Shown: positions 34,372 to 43,312, numbered from the stretch's first letter. The stretch is DNA of 64,000 nucleotides from Bacillus sp. Marseille-Q1617 (GCF_903645295.1 NZ_CAHJXM010000003.1:496001-560000), one strand, 5' to 3'. A program made the numbers and translations. Notes: generated from the letters alone by a model not told the origin.

Positions 34372-36297
34372 ATGAAAAGGAAATTACCCTTCAATTTATC
34401 AAAAGATCAATCTTTTTACGAAGCTCTTTCAGATTGGGTAGGGGATGTATTTTACGATATCTTACCCGAAAAGGGGTTCGATCTTCGGGATGAGCAAGTA
34501 TTTATGGCATTTCAATTAAATCAGGCGTACAAACAAAAACAAGTGATGTTCGCCGAAGCCGGCGTCGGAACAGGTAAGACGCTGGTTTATCTATTGTATG
34601 CATTGTCCTATGCCCGATATACAGGAAAGCCTGCCATCATCGCATGTGCAGATGAAACACTGATTGAGCAGCTTGTCAAAAAAGACGGTGATATTCAAAA
34701 GCTTGAGCAGGCACTTGAATTGGAAATAGATGTAAGGTTAGCCAAGTCAAGAGAACAATATCTTTGTATTAAAAAGCTGGAGGAAAAGCTGCCGATGAAC
34801 GAAAGCTTCCATGAAATCTGGAAAGGGCTCCCTGCTTTCGTTCATGAAACCAATTCAATGAACAGATTCACCCATTACGGTGATCGTAAGGAGTATGCTT
34901 ATTTGCCGGATGATGAGTGGACTGAAATCGGCTGGGACTCGCTGCAGGATTGCATGTCCTGCGTTTACCGTCACCGCTGCGGTCAGACTCTCCACCGGGA
35001 ACATTATCGGAACTCTGCTGACCTGATCGTATGCTCCCATGACTTTTACATGGAACATATTTGGACGAAGGACTCCCGTAAAAGGGAAGGACAGCTGCCG
35101 CTTTTACCGGAAGCGAGTTCGGTCGTCTTTGATGAAGGGCATTTATTGGAGTTTGCCTCCCAGAAGGCGATGACTTACCGCATGAGAATGGAAACATTGG
35201 AAGGACTTCTCGAAAGATTATCGGCCTCTGACATGAGGGAAACGACACTTTATCAGATAGAAGATATTATGCTCGCGAATGAAAAGTGGTTTGAGTTATT
35301 AGAGAAAGAAGCGAGGTCTGAAAGCGGGACGATTCGTCAGTACATCAATCGTTCTTCCGCGGTATTGGAACAGGGAAGGTTACTGACAGACAGCATTGAA
35401 AACCTTTTGAATGAACTTGTGTTCGAATCAGAAATGTATGTAATGGATGACTATTTATTGAAGGTAGTGGAGGAATACTTAGAGCAGATTCAGTATTCGT
35501 TAAAACTATTCCTCGAAGATAAAAAAGGGATATACTGGCTCGAGGCATCCAAGGACGAGCATACTTTCGTCGTCATGCCGAGACTGGTGGAAGAAATCCT
35601 TCGAACAAAAGTATTTTCCCAAAATATTCCGTTCATCTTTTCATCTGCTACGTTATCCTATAACCGGGATTTTTCATACGTAGCACAATCACTTGGAATT
35701 GAGAAGTTCGAGAAATTCTCAGTGGAGTCCCCATACGATTACGACGAAATGATGAAAGTGTTTGTACCTGAGAACTTTTCAGGGTATGAGGCGAAATTCC
35801 AATATGCTTGGGAACAATTGAAGCAAAATAAAGGGAAGTCTCTATTATTATTTTCTTCAAAAGAAGAAATGAATGAGTTCAGGAAATTCAAACAGAACAA
35901 TTCCGATCAAGAATGGAAAGTCATTTTTGAAGGGGATAAAGAAATCAGTCATACAGTTGAGGAATTTCAGAATGATCATTCGTCAGTATTATGCTCTTAT
36001 CATTTATGGGAAGGGCTTGATATTCCTGGGGAATCCCTTACTCAGGTAGTGATCGTATCACTTCCTTTCCCTCCAAAGGACCCTGTATTTGATGCAAAAC
36101 GAAAGCATGCGGAGGATTCAATCAAGGAAGTTGATATCCCTTATATGCTGCTTCGTATGAGACAGGGCATCGGACGGTTGATCCGAACAAATGAAGATCA
36201 TGGCCAGGTACACATATTATTAAATGAACAAGAATCTGCATACAGTGAACATTTAAAATCAATTCTTCCTGTCCAAGTGGATACAATGAAGGTCTGA
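34372..36297 (+). CDS. ypvA: XPD/DinG-family Fe-S helicase YpvA
   Basis: 641 residues. Walker A GVGTGKT (64-70), DEGH box (254-257), SATLSYN, and the C-terminal RMRQGIGRLIR. The XPD-type 4Fe-4S cluster cysteines are visible: YLC followed by CMSC and C in DCMSCVYRHRCGQ. It has no exonuclease domain, unlike DinG in the same window. Predicted 5'-3' DNA helicase; role in Bacillus not established to my knowledge. ATG at 34372 follows AGGAGG; the ATG at 34357 precedes that site. Confidence 0.88.
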   Translation: MKRKLPFNLSKDQSFYEALSDWVGDVFYDILPEKGFDLRDEQVFMAFQLNQAYKQKQVMFAEAGVGTGKTLVYLLYALSYARYTGKPAIIACADETLIEQLVKKDGDIQKLEQALELEIDVRLAKSREQYLCIKKLEEKLPMNESFHEIWKGLPAFVHETNSMNRFTHYGDRKEYAYLPDDEWTEIGWDSLQDCMSCVYRHRCGQTLHREHYRNSADLIVCSHDFYMEHIWTKDSRKREGQLPLLPEASSVVFDEGHLLEFASQKAMTYRMRMETLEGLLERLSASDMRETTLYQIEDIMLANEKWFELLEKEARSESGTIRQYINRSSAVLEQGRLLTDSIENLLNELVFESEMYVMDDYLLKVVEEYLEQIQYSLKLFLEDKKGIYWLEASKDEHTFVVMPRLVEEILRTKVFSQNIPFIFSSATLSYNRDFSYVAQSLGIEKFEKFSVESPYDYDEMMKVFVPENFSGYEAKFQYAWEQLKQNKGKSLLLFSSKEEMNEFRKFKQNNSDQEWKVIFEGDKEISHTVEEFQNDHSSVLCSYHLWEGLDIPGESLTQVVIVSLPFPPKDPVFDAKRKHAEDSIKEVDIPYMLLRMRQGIGRLIRTNEDHGQVHILLNEQESAYSEHLKSILPVQVDTMKV

Positions 36298-36305
36298 GCT
36301 GAAAG

Positions 36306-36333
36306 GAGTCGTCTGAAAAGGCGGCTCTTTTTT
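36306..36333 (+). terminator. Terminator after ypvA
   Basis: GAGTCGTC (36306-36313), six-base loop, GGCGGCTC (36320-36327) with one G-T pair, then six T. Confidence 0.75.
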
Positions 36334-36406
36334 GTGATCCATTATTGAAGTATTTGTCAGAAAAATATGATAAAATAATAAAGATGTTTGATAAGGGGGC
36401 TTAAAG

Positions 36407-37918
36407 ATGAGAGAAGAATTAGTAGAAATGAGAGACAGTTTTGTAGACTATGCTAAAAAAATGACTGCGTATAATGAAGCGCTTGGATTGATGTTTTGGG
36501 ATTTAAGGACAGGTGCTCCGAAAAATGGAGTGGAACAGCGCTCAGAAGTTATCGGAATGCTTTCATCCGAGTTATTCGCCATGTCCACTTCCAATGAAAT
36601 GGCAGCTTACCTTGCCAAACTTTCACCTGAGAAAGATGAGCTTGATGAACGGACACAAAAATTGCTTGAAGAATGTCAAAAGGAATATGACCGTAACAAA
36701 AAGATACCGGCTTCTGAATACAGGGAATACGTTGTGCTGCAATCAAAAGCAGAAAGTGTCTGGGAAGAAGCAAAGTCCAAAAGTGATTTTGAAATGTTTC
36801 AGCCTTATTTGGAAAAACTCGTCTCCTATACGAAGCGATTCATTGATTATTGGGGATATGATAACAATAAATATGATACGCTTCTTGATATGTATGAACC
36901 GGGTGTCACGGTTGAAGTTCTGGACAGGGTATTCGGCGAATTGAGAGACAAAATCGTACCGTTAGTACATAAGATTTCAGAATCTGAAAATAAACCTCAT
37001 ACTGATTTTCTTTTCGAACATTTCCCTAAGGATAAACAAAAGGAATTCAGTATGAAGATACTGGGGCAGATGGGATATGATTTCAACTCGGGAAGGCTGG
37101 ATGAAACCGTTCATCCATTTGCGATCGGATTAAACCCGGGGGATGTAAGGGTAACAACCAAGTACGATGAAAGTGATTGGAGAACGGCTGTGTTCGGGAC
37201 GATTCATGAAGGGGGACACGCCCTATATGAACAGAACATCTCGCAAGACTTGACCGGCACTCCTTTATGCTCAGGAACGTCAATGGGGATACACGAATCC
37301 CAGTCATTATTTTATGAAAACTTTGTAGGAAGAAATTATTCTTTTTGGAAACAAAATTATGATCTGCTTAAACAATACGCTGACGGGCAGTTCGATTCAG
37401 TGGATATTGATGAATTCTATAAAGCCATCAATGAGTCAAAACCGTCATTGATCAGGATCGAAGCAGATGAATTAACCTATGCTTTGCATATCATCATTCG
37501 CTATGAGATTGAAAAAGGTTTATTCAACAATGAAATAGAGGTGAAAGATCTCCCTCGAATCTGGAATCAAAAATATGAAGAATATCTTGGGACCAAACCA
37601 TCCCATGACGGTGAAGGCGTCCTTCAAGATGTTCATTGGGCAGGCGGAAGCTTTGGGTACTTCCCTTCTTATGCACTCGGATATATGTATGCTGCCCAGT
37701 TTAGAAAAGCAATGCAAAAAGACATTCCGGATTTTGAAGATTTACTGGAAAAAGGCGATCTTACCCTTATTAAAGAATGGTTGACTGACCATGTGCATAA
37801 ATGGGGCAAGATGAAGAAGCCGCTTGAGATCTTGAAAGAGGTGACCGGGGAAGGGTTGAACGCTTCCCATCTGGCAGATTATTTAATCGACAAATATTCG
37901 AAAGTATATTCACTTTAA
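36407..37918 (+). CDS. ypwA: M32-family metallocarboxypeptidase (YpwA)
   Basis: 503 residues, thermostable carboxypeptidase 1/Taq family, cytoplasmic zinc exopeptidase removing C-terminal residues. The zinc motif H267-E-G-G-H271 is in TIHEGGHALYEQ; HESQSLFYEN supplies the third ligand, and the family motifs DVRVTTKY, GTSMGIHESQS and RIEADELTY are present. Ribosome site AAGGGGGC before ATG. Convergent with the cytochrome oxidase operon. Confidence 0.93.
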   Translation: MREELVEMRDSFVDYAKKMTAYNEALGLMFWDLRTGAPKNGVEQRSEVIGMLSSELFAMSTSNEMAAYLAKLSPEKDELDERTQKLLEECQKEYDRNKKIPASEYREYVVLQSKAESVWEEAKSKSDFEMFQPYLEKLVSYTKRFIDYWGYDNNKYDTLLDMYEPGVTVEVLDRVFGELRDKIVPLVHKISESENKPHTDFLFEHFPKDKQKEFSMKILGQMGYDFNSGRLDETVHPFAIGLNPGDVRVTTKYDESDWRTAVFGTIHEGGHALYEQNISQDLTGTPLCSGTSMGIHESQSLFYENFVGRNYSFWKQNYDLLKQYADGQFDSVDIDEFYKAINESKPSLIRIEADELTYALHIIIRYEIEKGLFNNEIEVKDLPRIWNQKYEEYLGTKPSHDGEGVLQDVHWAGGSFGYFPSYALGYMYAAQFRKAMQKDIPDFEDLLEKGDLTLIKEWLTDHVHKWGKMKKPLEILKEVTGEGLNASHLADYLIDKYSKVYSL

Positions 37919-37925
37919 TAATAGA

Positions 37926-37970
37926 AAGACCGCTTCTCCATTAGATGAAGAAGCGGTCTTATTTATTTTT
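37926..37970. terminator. Bidirectional terminator between ypwA and the oxidase operon
   Basis: AAGACCGCTTCT (37926-37937) pairs with AGAAGCGGTCTT (37949-37960), then ATTTATTTTT. Confidence 0.9.
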
Positions 37971-39620
37971 CTACCATACCCTGAACCCTTTTGAAGGCGG
38001 AGGGCCATTCTGGAACATATCCATGAATGGTACTGTATAAGCTACAAGGATGAGAGCGGCGAGGACTGTGAGCCAAATTTTCCAATTCTCAAGAACCATC
38101 GGTGTTTTTTCCGCGCCCTCTGCTACTTCACCAATCGGGAATTCCTCTTCTCCTTTCGGTGCAAAGAATGCCAGGTTAATGAAGATGTATAAGACGAGAA
38201 TGATCCCGATAAAGAGTATCGTACCACCGATTGCCTGTGCAACCTGATAAGGAATCCAATCAAGCGCCTGTGGTGCATCTCCATAAGTAGAGAAGGAAGA
38301 ACGTCTTGGAGCGCCTAATAAACCGACTGCATGCATAGCACCGGACATGATACCCATTCCCACTGACCATACGATGGCCTGCACGATGGCCATTTTATTC
38401 ATTGCTTTTGTCAAGACGCGGCCTGTCAAGTGAGGGACAAGCCAATAAGAAATTCCAAAGAATGTCAACACCACTGAAGTTGCCAGTGTTAAGTGGAAAT
38501 GGCCGGTAACCCAAATGGTATTGTGGACGACCTGGTTCATTTGATTGGAAGCATTGATCAGACCACCAGCCCCTGCAGGAATAAAAGCCACCATTCCTAT
38601 AAAAGGCACTGTAAATCTGGCGTCGCCCCAAGGAAGCTTCTTGAACCATCCAAATAGTCCGGAACCACCTTTTGAACGACCATACATCTCAAAGGTTGCA
38701 AACAAAGAGAAAGCAGTCATCAAGGAAGGTATAACAACCATAAATGTAAGAACTACTTGTAAAAACTTCCAAAAAGCATCGATACCCGGTTCTACCAGCT
38801 GGTGGTGAAAGCCGACAGGGATCGAGAATAATAGGAACAATACAAATGATAATCTTGCAAGTGAATCAGAGAAAATCTTTCCTCCGATGATCTTAGGGAT
38901 GATGACATACCATGCCATATAGGCCGGCAATAACCAGAAGTAAACAAGCGGGTGGCCGAAATACCAGAATAAAGTCCTGCTGATAAGGACGTCAACTCTT
39001 TCAACCAGACCGAGTGACCATGGGAGAAGCTGGAATAAAACCGTGCCTGCGACTCCTAAAGTAGCAACGATCCACAATACCATATTGATTATGGCCATGA
39101 ATGTAAGGAGCGGACTGGACTCACCGGGATGCTGCTTTCGCCATTGTACATATTTCATGATCATACCTGCTCCGCCTAACCAGCTGCCGACCACTACGAA
39201 GGTCAATCCGAGATAGAAGATCCAATGCGCCTTAAGCGGTGCATAAAATGTATAGAGTACAGTCGCTTCGTTCAGCAGTATCATGACTGCTGCCATCACA
39301 GTCCCAAGCAGCATTACCCAGAAGCCGAGCCAGCCGAATAACCTTGAAGTAGGTGAATAAGTCCCTGATGTTCTGGAAATGGCTGCATGTTGAAAGCCTA
39401 AAATAAAGAATGTAGTCAATACAAGTCCAAGTAATACCCCATGAACGGTAAGTACTTGATAATAGCCGATTCCTGCAGGTAAAGTAAAACTTCCTGAACG
39501 AACCATTACTTGAAGTAATCCTGCCAGTCCTCCAAGCGCCAAGGCGATGAACCCTACATAAATATGAGCCATTGCCAACTTTCCATCTTTTCGGTCGATT
39601 TTGATAAAACGTTCAGACAT
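37971..39620 (-). CDS. cbaA: ba3-type cytochrome c oxidase subunit I
   Basis: 549 residues, about 13 hydrophobic segments. Haem-copper oxidase type B: YYQVLTVHGVLLG holds the low-spin haem histidine, RTLFWYFGHPLVYFWLLPAYMAWY the CuB histidine and its tyrosine, GFHHQL the two further CuB histidines, and TIWVTGHFHLTLAT the haem ligands. Terminal high-affinity oxygen reductase and proton pump. Last gene of cbaD-cbaB-cbaA, one base after subunit II. The gene symbols follow the Thermus/haloarchaeal and Bacillus ba3 usage. Confidence 0.92.
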   Translation of the reverse strand: MSERFIKIDRKDGKLAMAHIYVGFIALALGGLAGLLQVMVRSGSFTLPAGIGYYQVLTVHGVLLGLVLTTFFILGFQHAAISRTSGTYSPTSRLFGWLGFWVMLLGTVMAAVMILLNEATVLYTFYAPLKAHWIFYLGLTFVVVGSWLGGAGMIMKYVQWRKQHPGESSPLLTFMAIINMVLWIVATLGVAGTVLFQLLPWSLGLVERVDVLISRTLFWYFGHPLVYFWLLPAYMAWYVIIPKIIGGKIFSDSLARLSFVLFLLFSIPVGFHHQLVEPGIDAFWKFLQVVLTFMVVIPSLMTAFSLFATFEMYGRSKGGSGLFGWFKKLPWGDARFTVPFIGMVAFIPAGAGGLINASNQMNQVVHNTIWVTGHFHLTLATSVVLTFFGISYWLVPHLTGRVLTKAMNKMAIVQAIVWSVGMGIMSGAMHAVGLLGAPRRSSFSTYGDAPQALDWIPYQVAQAIGGTILFIGIILVLYIFINLAFFAPKGEEEFPIGEVAEGAEKTPMVLENWKIWLTVLAALILVAYTVPFMDMFQNGPPPSKGFRVW

Positions 39621-39621
39621 T

Positions 39622-40098
39622 TCAGTCCACCACCTTAATCATGGATTTCATCGTATGATGACCGACACCGCAGTATTCATTGCATACCACTAAAAATTCG
39701 CCGGTCTTATCCAATGTTGTTGTATATTCACTGATGTAGCCTGGTTCCAGCATCATATTTATATTCGTGCCTGCTACTTCAAATCCATGAATTACGTCTT
39801 TGGTTGTAGCGATAATTTTCAACGTGGATCCTTTAGGCACTTCGACTTCGCCTGGATTATATAAGAAGGTGGAAGCCACAAGCACGAGTTCGTAATCCCA
39901 TTCCTTGCCTTCCACTTTTTTGAGTCCGGGCTGATCGAAAGGTGCAATCTTATCTACCTGTTCGGGGTTAATGTAAGCCTTCGCACTCGGAGGCTGATGA
40001 CCTTGATGAAAAGCACTGATCCCTAAAATAATTAAAAAGATAATAAGAGAGCCGGTTCCGAGAGTCAACCACCATTTTTCATAACGATGCATGTGCAT
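39622..40098 (-). CDS. cbaB: ba3-type cytochrome c oxidase subunit II
   Basis: 158 residues. One N-terminal transmembrane helix (about 10-33) and an extracytoplasmic cupredoxin domain with the binuclear CuA site: H in VIHGFEV, then CNEYCGVGHHTM (two Cys, His, Met). Receives electrons from cytochrome c. The ATG at 40098 is nine bases from AAGGAG; a TTG at 40104 is only three bases away. Co-transcribed with subunits I and IIa. Confidence 0.93.
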   Translation of the reverse strand: MHMHRYEKWWLTLGTGSLIIFLIILGISAFHQGHQPPSAKAYINPEQVDKIAPFDQPGLKKVEGKEWDYELVLVASTFLYNPGEVEVPKGSTLKIIATTKDVIHGFEVAGTNINMMLEPGYISEYTTTLDKTGEFLVVCNEYCGVGHHTMKSMIKVVD

Positions 40099-40118
40099 GT
40101 TCAATCACTCCTTCTTCC

Positions 40119-40268
40119 TTAAAAACGATTAATGAATAGTAAAAATACCCCAACCCACGAAATGACCAGGAACCCTCCAAGCAGTAATACGGAAGTGAAA
40201 GTCCCTTTCAGGGAAGACGAATCTTCCACCTTGGTTTGAGTTTTTTTGTTCAATTCAGGATTTGCCAT
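40119..40268 (-). CDS. cbaD: Cytochrome c oxidase subunit IIa
   Basis: 49 residues: MANPELNKKTQ, a polar stretch and one transmembrane helix (GTFTSVLLLGGFLVISWVGV) ending LLFINRF. This is the small subunit that completes the two-helix anchor of subunit II in ba3 oxidases. First gene of the operon, AAAGGAGTGAG seven or so bases upstream. Too short for ordinary ORF calling. Confidence 0.85.
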   Translation of the reverse strand: MANPELNKKTQTKVEDSSSLKGTFTSVLLLGGFLVISWVGVFLLFINRF

Positions 40269-40315
40269 AATGCTCACTCCTTTCACCTTTTCAGGTGATA
40301 TTCTGGATTAACCTA

Positions 40316-40321
40316 ATCATA
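40316..40321 (-). promoter_or_regulatory. Probable -10 of the cba oxidase operon
   Basis: TATGAT on the minus strand (40321-40316). The start of transcription would be about 40309-40310, placing the nearer TGTGA-N6-TCACA box at about -41.5 to -42.5, where a class II CRP/FNR-type activator replaces the -35. Confidence 0.5.
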
Positions 40322-40343
40322 ATTCCTAGAGCAGAGGTCCATC

Positions 40344-40359
40344 TGTGATAAATGTCACA
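40344..40359. promoter_or_regulatory. FNR/CRP-family binding box 1
   Basis: TGTGATAAATGTCACA, a perfect TGTGA-N6-TCACA palindrome, as bound by Bacillus Fnr-type regulators. Lies 76 bases upstream of cbaD. Confidence 0.75.
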
Positions 40360-40385
40360 CTTAATGCGGGTAATTGTGAAATAAA

Positions 40386-40401
40386 TGTGAAGTTCGTCAC
40401 A
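40386..40401. promoter_or_regulatory. FNR/CRP-family binding box 2
   Basis: TGTGAAGTTCGTCACA, a second perfect TGTGA-N6-TCACA, exactly 42 bp from box 1 centre to centre. It also abuts TATAGA (40403-40408), a possible -10 for rightward transcription toward 40511. Confidence 0.75.
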
Positions 40402-40510
40402 GTATAGAAAAGCGGGAGAGCTTTGCTCAGAAAAAGAGGAGAAATCTCCCGTTCCCACAAATAAAGTGCTGCATAAACTGTAGTTAAAAGGTTGTCAGGA
40501 GGCAGAAAAT

Positions 40511-40639
40511 GTGGAGAAATATTACTGTGTAAAGTGCTGTCAAATATACAATGAGAAAAGAAGATGTTCTTTCTGCGGTCAACTGGCTGAATCAAAGATT
40601 CATATTCAAGTTCAAACTCAACCGGGCAAAAAGGAATAG
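40511..40639 (+). CDS. Zinc-ribbon-like microprotein
   Basis: 42 residues from a GTG eight bases after a perfect AGGAGG: MEKYYCVKCCQIYNEKRRC and SFCGQLAESK. Two CxxC knuckles (C6/C9 and C19/C22) plus C10 predict a one-zinc ribbon. A hairpin CGGGAGA ... TCTCCCG lies upstream (40413-40454). Not recognised. It is divergent from the oxidase operon and shares its intergenic regulatory region. Confidence 0.6.
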   Translation: MEKYYCVKCCQIYNEKRRCSFCGQLAESKIHIQVQTQPGKKE

Positions 40640-40718
40640 TTTCTAAGGATATTTGAAGGTTATTTGAAGGAATTATGATAAAATATAGAAGATTTTTAAA
40701 ATGACAGGAGTGTGTGGA

Positions 40719-41489
40719 ATGTATTTACCTTCTTTTTCTCTAAAAGATAAAACGGCTGTCATCACCGGGGCGGGCCGCGGTATAGGACGGGCTTTAAGTA
40801 TTGGACTGGCAGAAGCAGGGGCGGACGTCGTCTTATTATCCCGTACGAGAGCGGACTTGGAAGAAACGGCCGCCAGCATACATGAATTGGGGAGGCGTGC
40901 TTATATCCTGCCCACCGATGTAACATCCAGAGAGGAAATTCAACGGGCTGTACAATACATAATCGAACAAGGTTTGACAATCGATATATTAATAAATAAC
41001 GCAGGAATGAACATTAGATCGAATGCATTTGAAGTGACAGATGAAGAATGGAAGAAAATCATGGACACCAATTTGAAATCAGCGTTCATGATGAGTCAGG
41101 AAATCGGAAATCACATGAAAGAGCACGGGAATGGGAAAATCATCAATATCGCTTCTGTTGCCGGCCATGTGGCGTTAAGGACAGGGGTTGTTTATGCAGC
41201 GACAAAAGCCGCGATGATCCAGATGACAAAGGTTTTAGCTTTTGAATGGGGAAAGTACAATATAAATGTCAACAGCATAGGGCCCTGGTATTTTAAAACC
41301 CCTCTGACTACAGAGCTCCTGGGGAATCAGGAGTATGTAGACGACATATTATCAGTCACTCCATTAAAAAGAATAGGGGAACTGGAGGAGTTGGTAGGTC
41401 CGGCAGTGTTCTTATCATCGGAAGCGGGCAGCTATGTAACCGGCCAGACGTTGTTTGTCGATGGGGGCATGACGATTCAAGGCTTTTGA
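40719..41489 (+). CDS. Short-chain dehydrogenase/reductase
   Basis: 256 residues, classical SDR. NAD(P) motif TGAGRGIG (16-23), NNAG, and the Ser-Tyr-Lys triad in SVAGHVALRTGVVYAATK; C-terminus GQTLFVDGG. Looks like the gluconate 5-dehydrogenase/3-oxoacyl-ACP reductase group, substrate not determinable. ATG at 40719 is ten bases from AGGAG. Its terminator separates it from bpsA. Confidence 0.85.
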   Translation: MYLPSFSLKDKTAVITGAGRGIGRALSIGLAEAGADVVLLSRTRADLEETAASIHELGRRAYILPTDVTSREEIQRAVQYIIEQGLTIDILINNAGMNIRSNAFEVTDEEWKKIMDTNLKSAFMMSQEIGNHMKEHGNGKIINIASVAGHVALRTGVVYAATKAAMIQMTKVLAFEWGKYNINVNSIGPWYFKTPLTTELLGNQEYVDDILSVTPLKRIGELEELVGPAVFLSSEAGSYVTGQTLFVDGGMTIQGF

Positions 41490-41503
41490 TCAGAAATATG
41501 TGT

Positions 41504-41535
41504 AAAAAAGCGGGCAATGAAATTGTCCGCTTTTT
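41504..41535 (+). terminator. Terminator after the SDR gene
   Basis: AAAAAAGCGGGCAAT (41504-41518) pairs with ATTGTCCGCTTTTT (41522-41535). Confidence 0.85.
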
Positions 41536-41543
41536 ATTATGAG

Positions 41544-41582
41544 AAGCTTCGGCGGCTGGAGGATCGAGATATAAGCCATGCC
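41544..41582 (+). repeat. Truncated copy of the second repeat family
   Basis: CTTCGGCGGCTGGAGGATCG and ATATAAGCCATGCC match the left arm of the repeat at 14571-14694; the right arm is missing. It lies upstream of bpsA and is read through by an open frame that is not part of the gene. Confidence 0.6.
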
Positions 41583-41675
41583 ACGATCACAGTGGGTGTA
41601 GTAAAATCATACATGTTCTTTCACATTTTGGTAAAGCTATCCTTACATGGAAAATTGATAAGGAGAATGATTGGA

Positions 41676-42746
41676 ATGCCTAAAATACTAGCTGTGGAAA
41701 CAGAAATTCCGCCGTATAAAATCACACAATCTGATGCAGCAGAATTTGCACGGAATCTGTTTTCGGAAAGTTTTAAGGATATAGATCGTCTGCTTCCCAT
41801 ATTTGAAAATGGAGAAATAGAGAGCAGATATTTTGTGAATGATCTTGAGTGGTTTTCTACTTCACATTCTTTTCAGGAAAAAAACGATCTGTTCATCCAT
41901 CATGCTGTAGAAATGGGAAGCAGGGCGATCGAACAATGTTTGAAGAACAATCATGTTAAGTTTGAAGAGATTGAAGCGATATTTACTATTTGCACTACAG
42001 GCCTCTCGACACCGAGCATTGAAGCGAGGATCATGAATGTCCTGCCGTTCCCTTCCCATGTCAAGCGGATCCCAATATGGGGTCTGGGATGTGCCGGAGG
42101 GGCTGCAGGGTTATCCCGTGCGTATGAATACTGCCTGGCGTTTCCACAATCAAATGTATTAATCCTCTCAATCGAGTTATGTTCATTGACATTTCAGCAC
42201 GGTGACCGTTCCAAGAGTAATTTAGTCGGGACTTCATTATTTGCTGACGGGGTGGCATGTACCCTTGTATGTGGGGATGACAGCCAAACGATCAAAGATA
42301 TAAGCAGCCCGATTCCCTCGATATTTGCTACACAATCCACGACTTTAAGGGACTCTCTGGATGTGATGGGCTGGAATATTAAAAATGAAGGTCTTTATGT
42401 TGTTTTCTCCAAAGACATCCCCACCCTTGTGAAAAATTGGCTTAGGCCCAATGTGGAAGAATTTATCCATTCAAAGGGAATAAGAATGGAAGATATTAAC
42501 CATTTCGTGGCACATCCAGGTGGTAAGAAAGTGATTGAGGCGTATCAGGAGGCCTTGGGATTCGACGACAACATGACAGAACACTCAATGAAGGTGCTGA
42601 GGGAATTCGGCAATATGTCCTCGGTGACTATTTTTTACGTGCTTAAGAAATTCCTGAATGAGCAGTGCCAAAAAGGTGATATTGGCCTTGGAACGGCTTT
42701 AGGACCGGGGTTCAGCTCTGAATTAGTATTGATGAGGTGGGAATGA
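41676..42746 (+). CDS. bpsA: Type III polyketide synthase BpsA
   Basis: 356 residues, chalcone-synthase-like. Catalytic triad: C139 in WGLGCAGGAAG, H280 in FVAHPGGKK, N313 in EFGNMSS. In B. subtilis the enzyme makes triketide alkylpyrones from long acyl-CoAs and malonyl-CoA. ATG at 41676 is ten bases after AAGGAG; the frame is open upstream through a repeat remnant, and those 53 codons are rejected. Stop overlaps the start region of bpsB. Confidence 0.92.
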   Translation: MPKILAVETEIPPYKITQSDAAEFARNLFSESFKDIDRLLPIFENGEIESRYFVNDLEWFSTSHSFQEKNDLFIHHAVEMGSRAIEQCLKNNHVKFEEIEAIFTICTTGLSTPSIEARIMNVLPFPSHVKRIPIWGLGCAGGAAGLSRAYEYCLAFPQSNVLILSIELCSLTFQHGDRSKSNLVGTSLFADGVACTLVCGDDSQTIKDISSPIPSIFATQSTTLRDSLDVMGWNIKNEGLYVVFSKDIPTLVKNWLRPNVEEFIHSKGIRMEDINHFVAHPGGKKVIEAYQEALGFDDNMTEHSMKVLREFGNMSSVTIFYVLKKFLNEQCQKGDIGLGTALGPGFSSELVLMRWE

Positions 42747-43303
42747 TGACATTCTTTCTTCTTTTCTTTACCATACTGGTCATTCAGCGCGCAGTCGAAT
42801 TGGTGATTGCACGGAAAAATGAAAGGTGGATGAAAAGCAGGGGAGCCAAGGAGTTTGGTCAAGGTCATTATCGTACGATGGTAATGATTCACTTTGCTTT
42901 TTTTGTTTCGTTATTAATAGAAGGAGGGGTTTTTCATTCGGGCCTTCATCCTCTGTGGAAGTACCTGCTTGCTGGATTTATTCTCACTCAAGCCGGGAGG
43001 ATATGGGTCATATCCTCCCTCGGCAAGTACTGGAATACTAAGATTATCGTCCTGCCAAATACCGAAGTAGTGTCGACAGGGCCCTATAAACTCTTCAGGC
43101 ACCCTAATTATCTCATCGTTACTTTGGAGTTAGCCGTTATCCCACTACTATTTAATGCCTATTGGACGCTGATCATTTTTGCGCTGCTCAACCAATTGAT
43201 TCTATTCACCAGAATACCGGTGGAAGAACAGGCACTGAGGAGTGAAACGGATTATGAACGTGAGACGCCGGGCTGGATCGGAACACTAAAGAAAGAAAAA
43301 TGA
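42746..43303 (+). CDS. bpsB: Isoprenylcysteine methyltransferase-family protein BpsB (YpbQ)
   Basis: 185 residues, four or five transmembrane helices, ICMT-type membrane methyltransferase with the C-terminal SAM motif GPYKLFRHPNYLIVTLEL and the late RIPVEEQAL. O-methylates the alkylpyrones made by BpsA in B. subtilis. Several start codons overlap the bpsA stop (ATGATG at 42743-42748); I choose 42746 for spacing from GAGG. Transcribed with bpsA. Confidence 0.87.
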   Translation: MTFFLLFFTILVIQRAVELVIARKNERWMKSRGAKEFGQGHYRTMVMIHFAFFVSLLIEGGVFHSGLHPLWKYLLAGFILTQAGRIWVISSLGKYWNTKIIVLPNTEVVSTGPYKLFRHPNYLIVTLELAVIPLLFNAYWTLIIFALLNQLILFTRIPVEEQALRSETDYERETPGWIGTLKKEK

Positions 43304-43312
43304 AATTATTTA

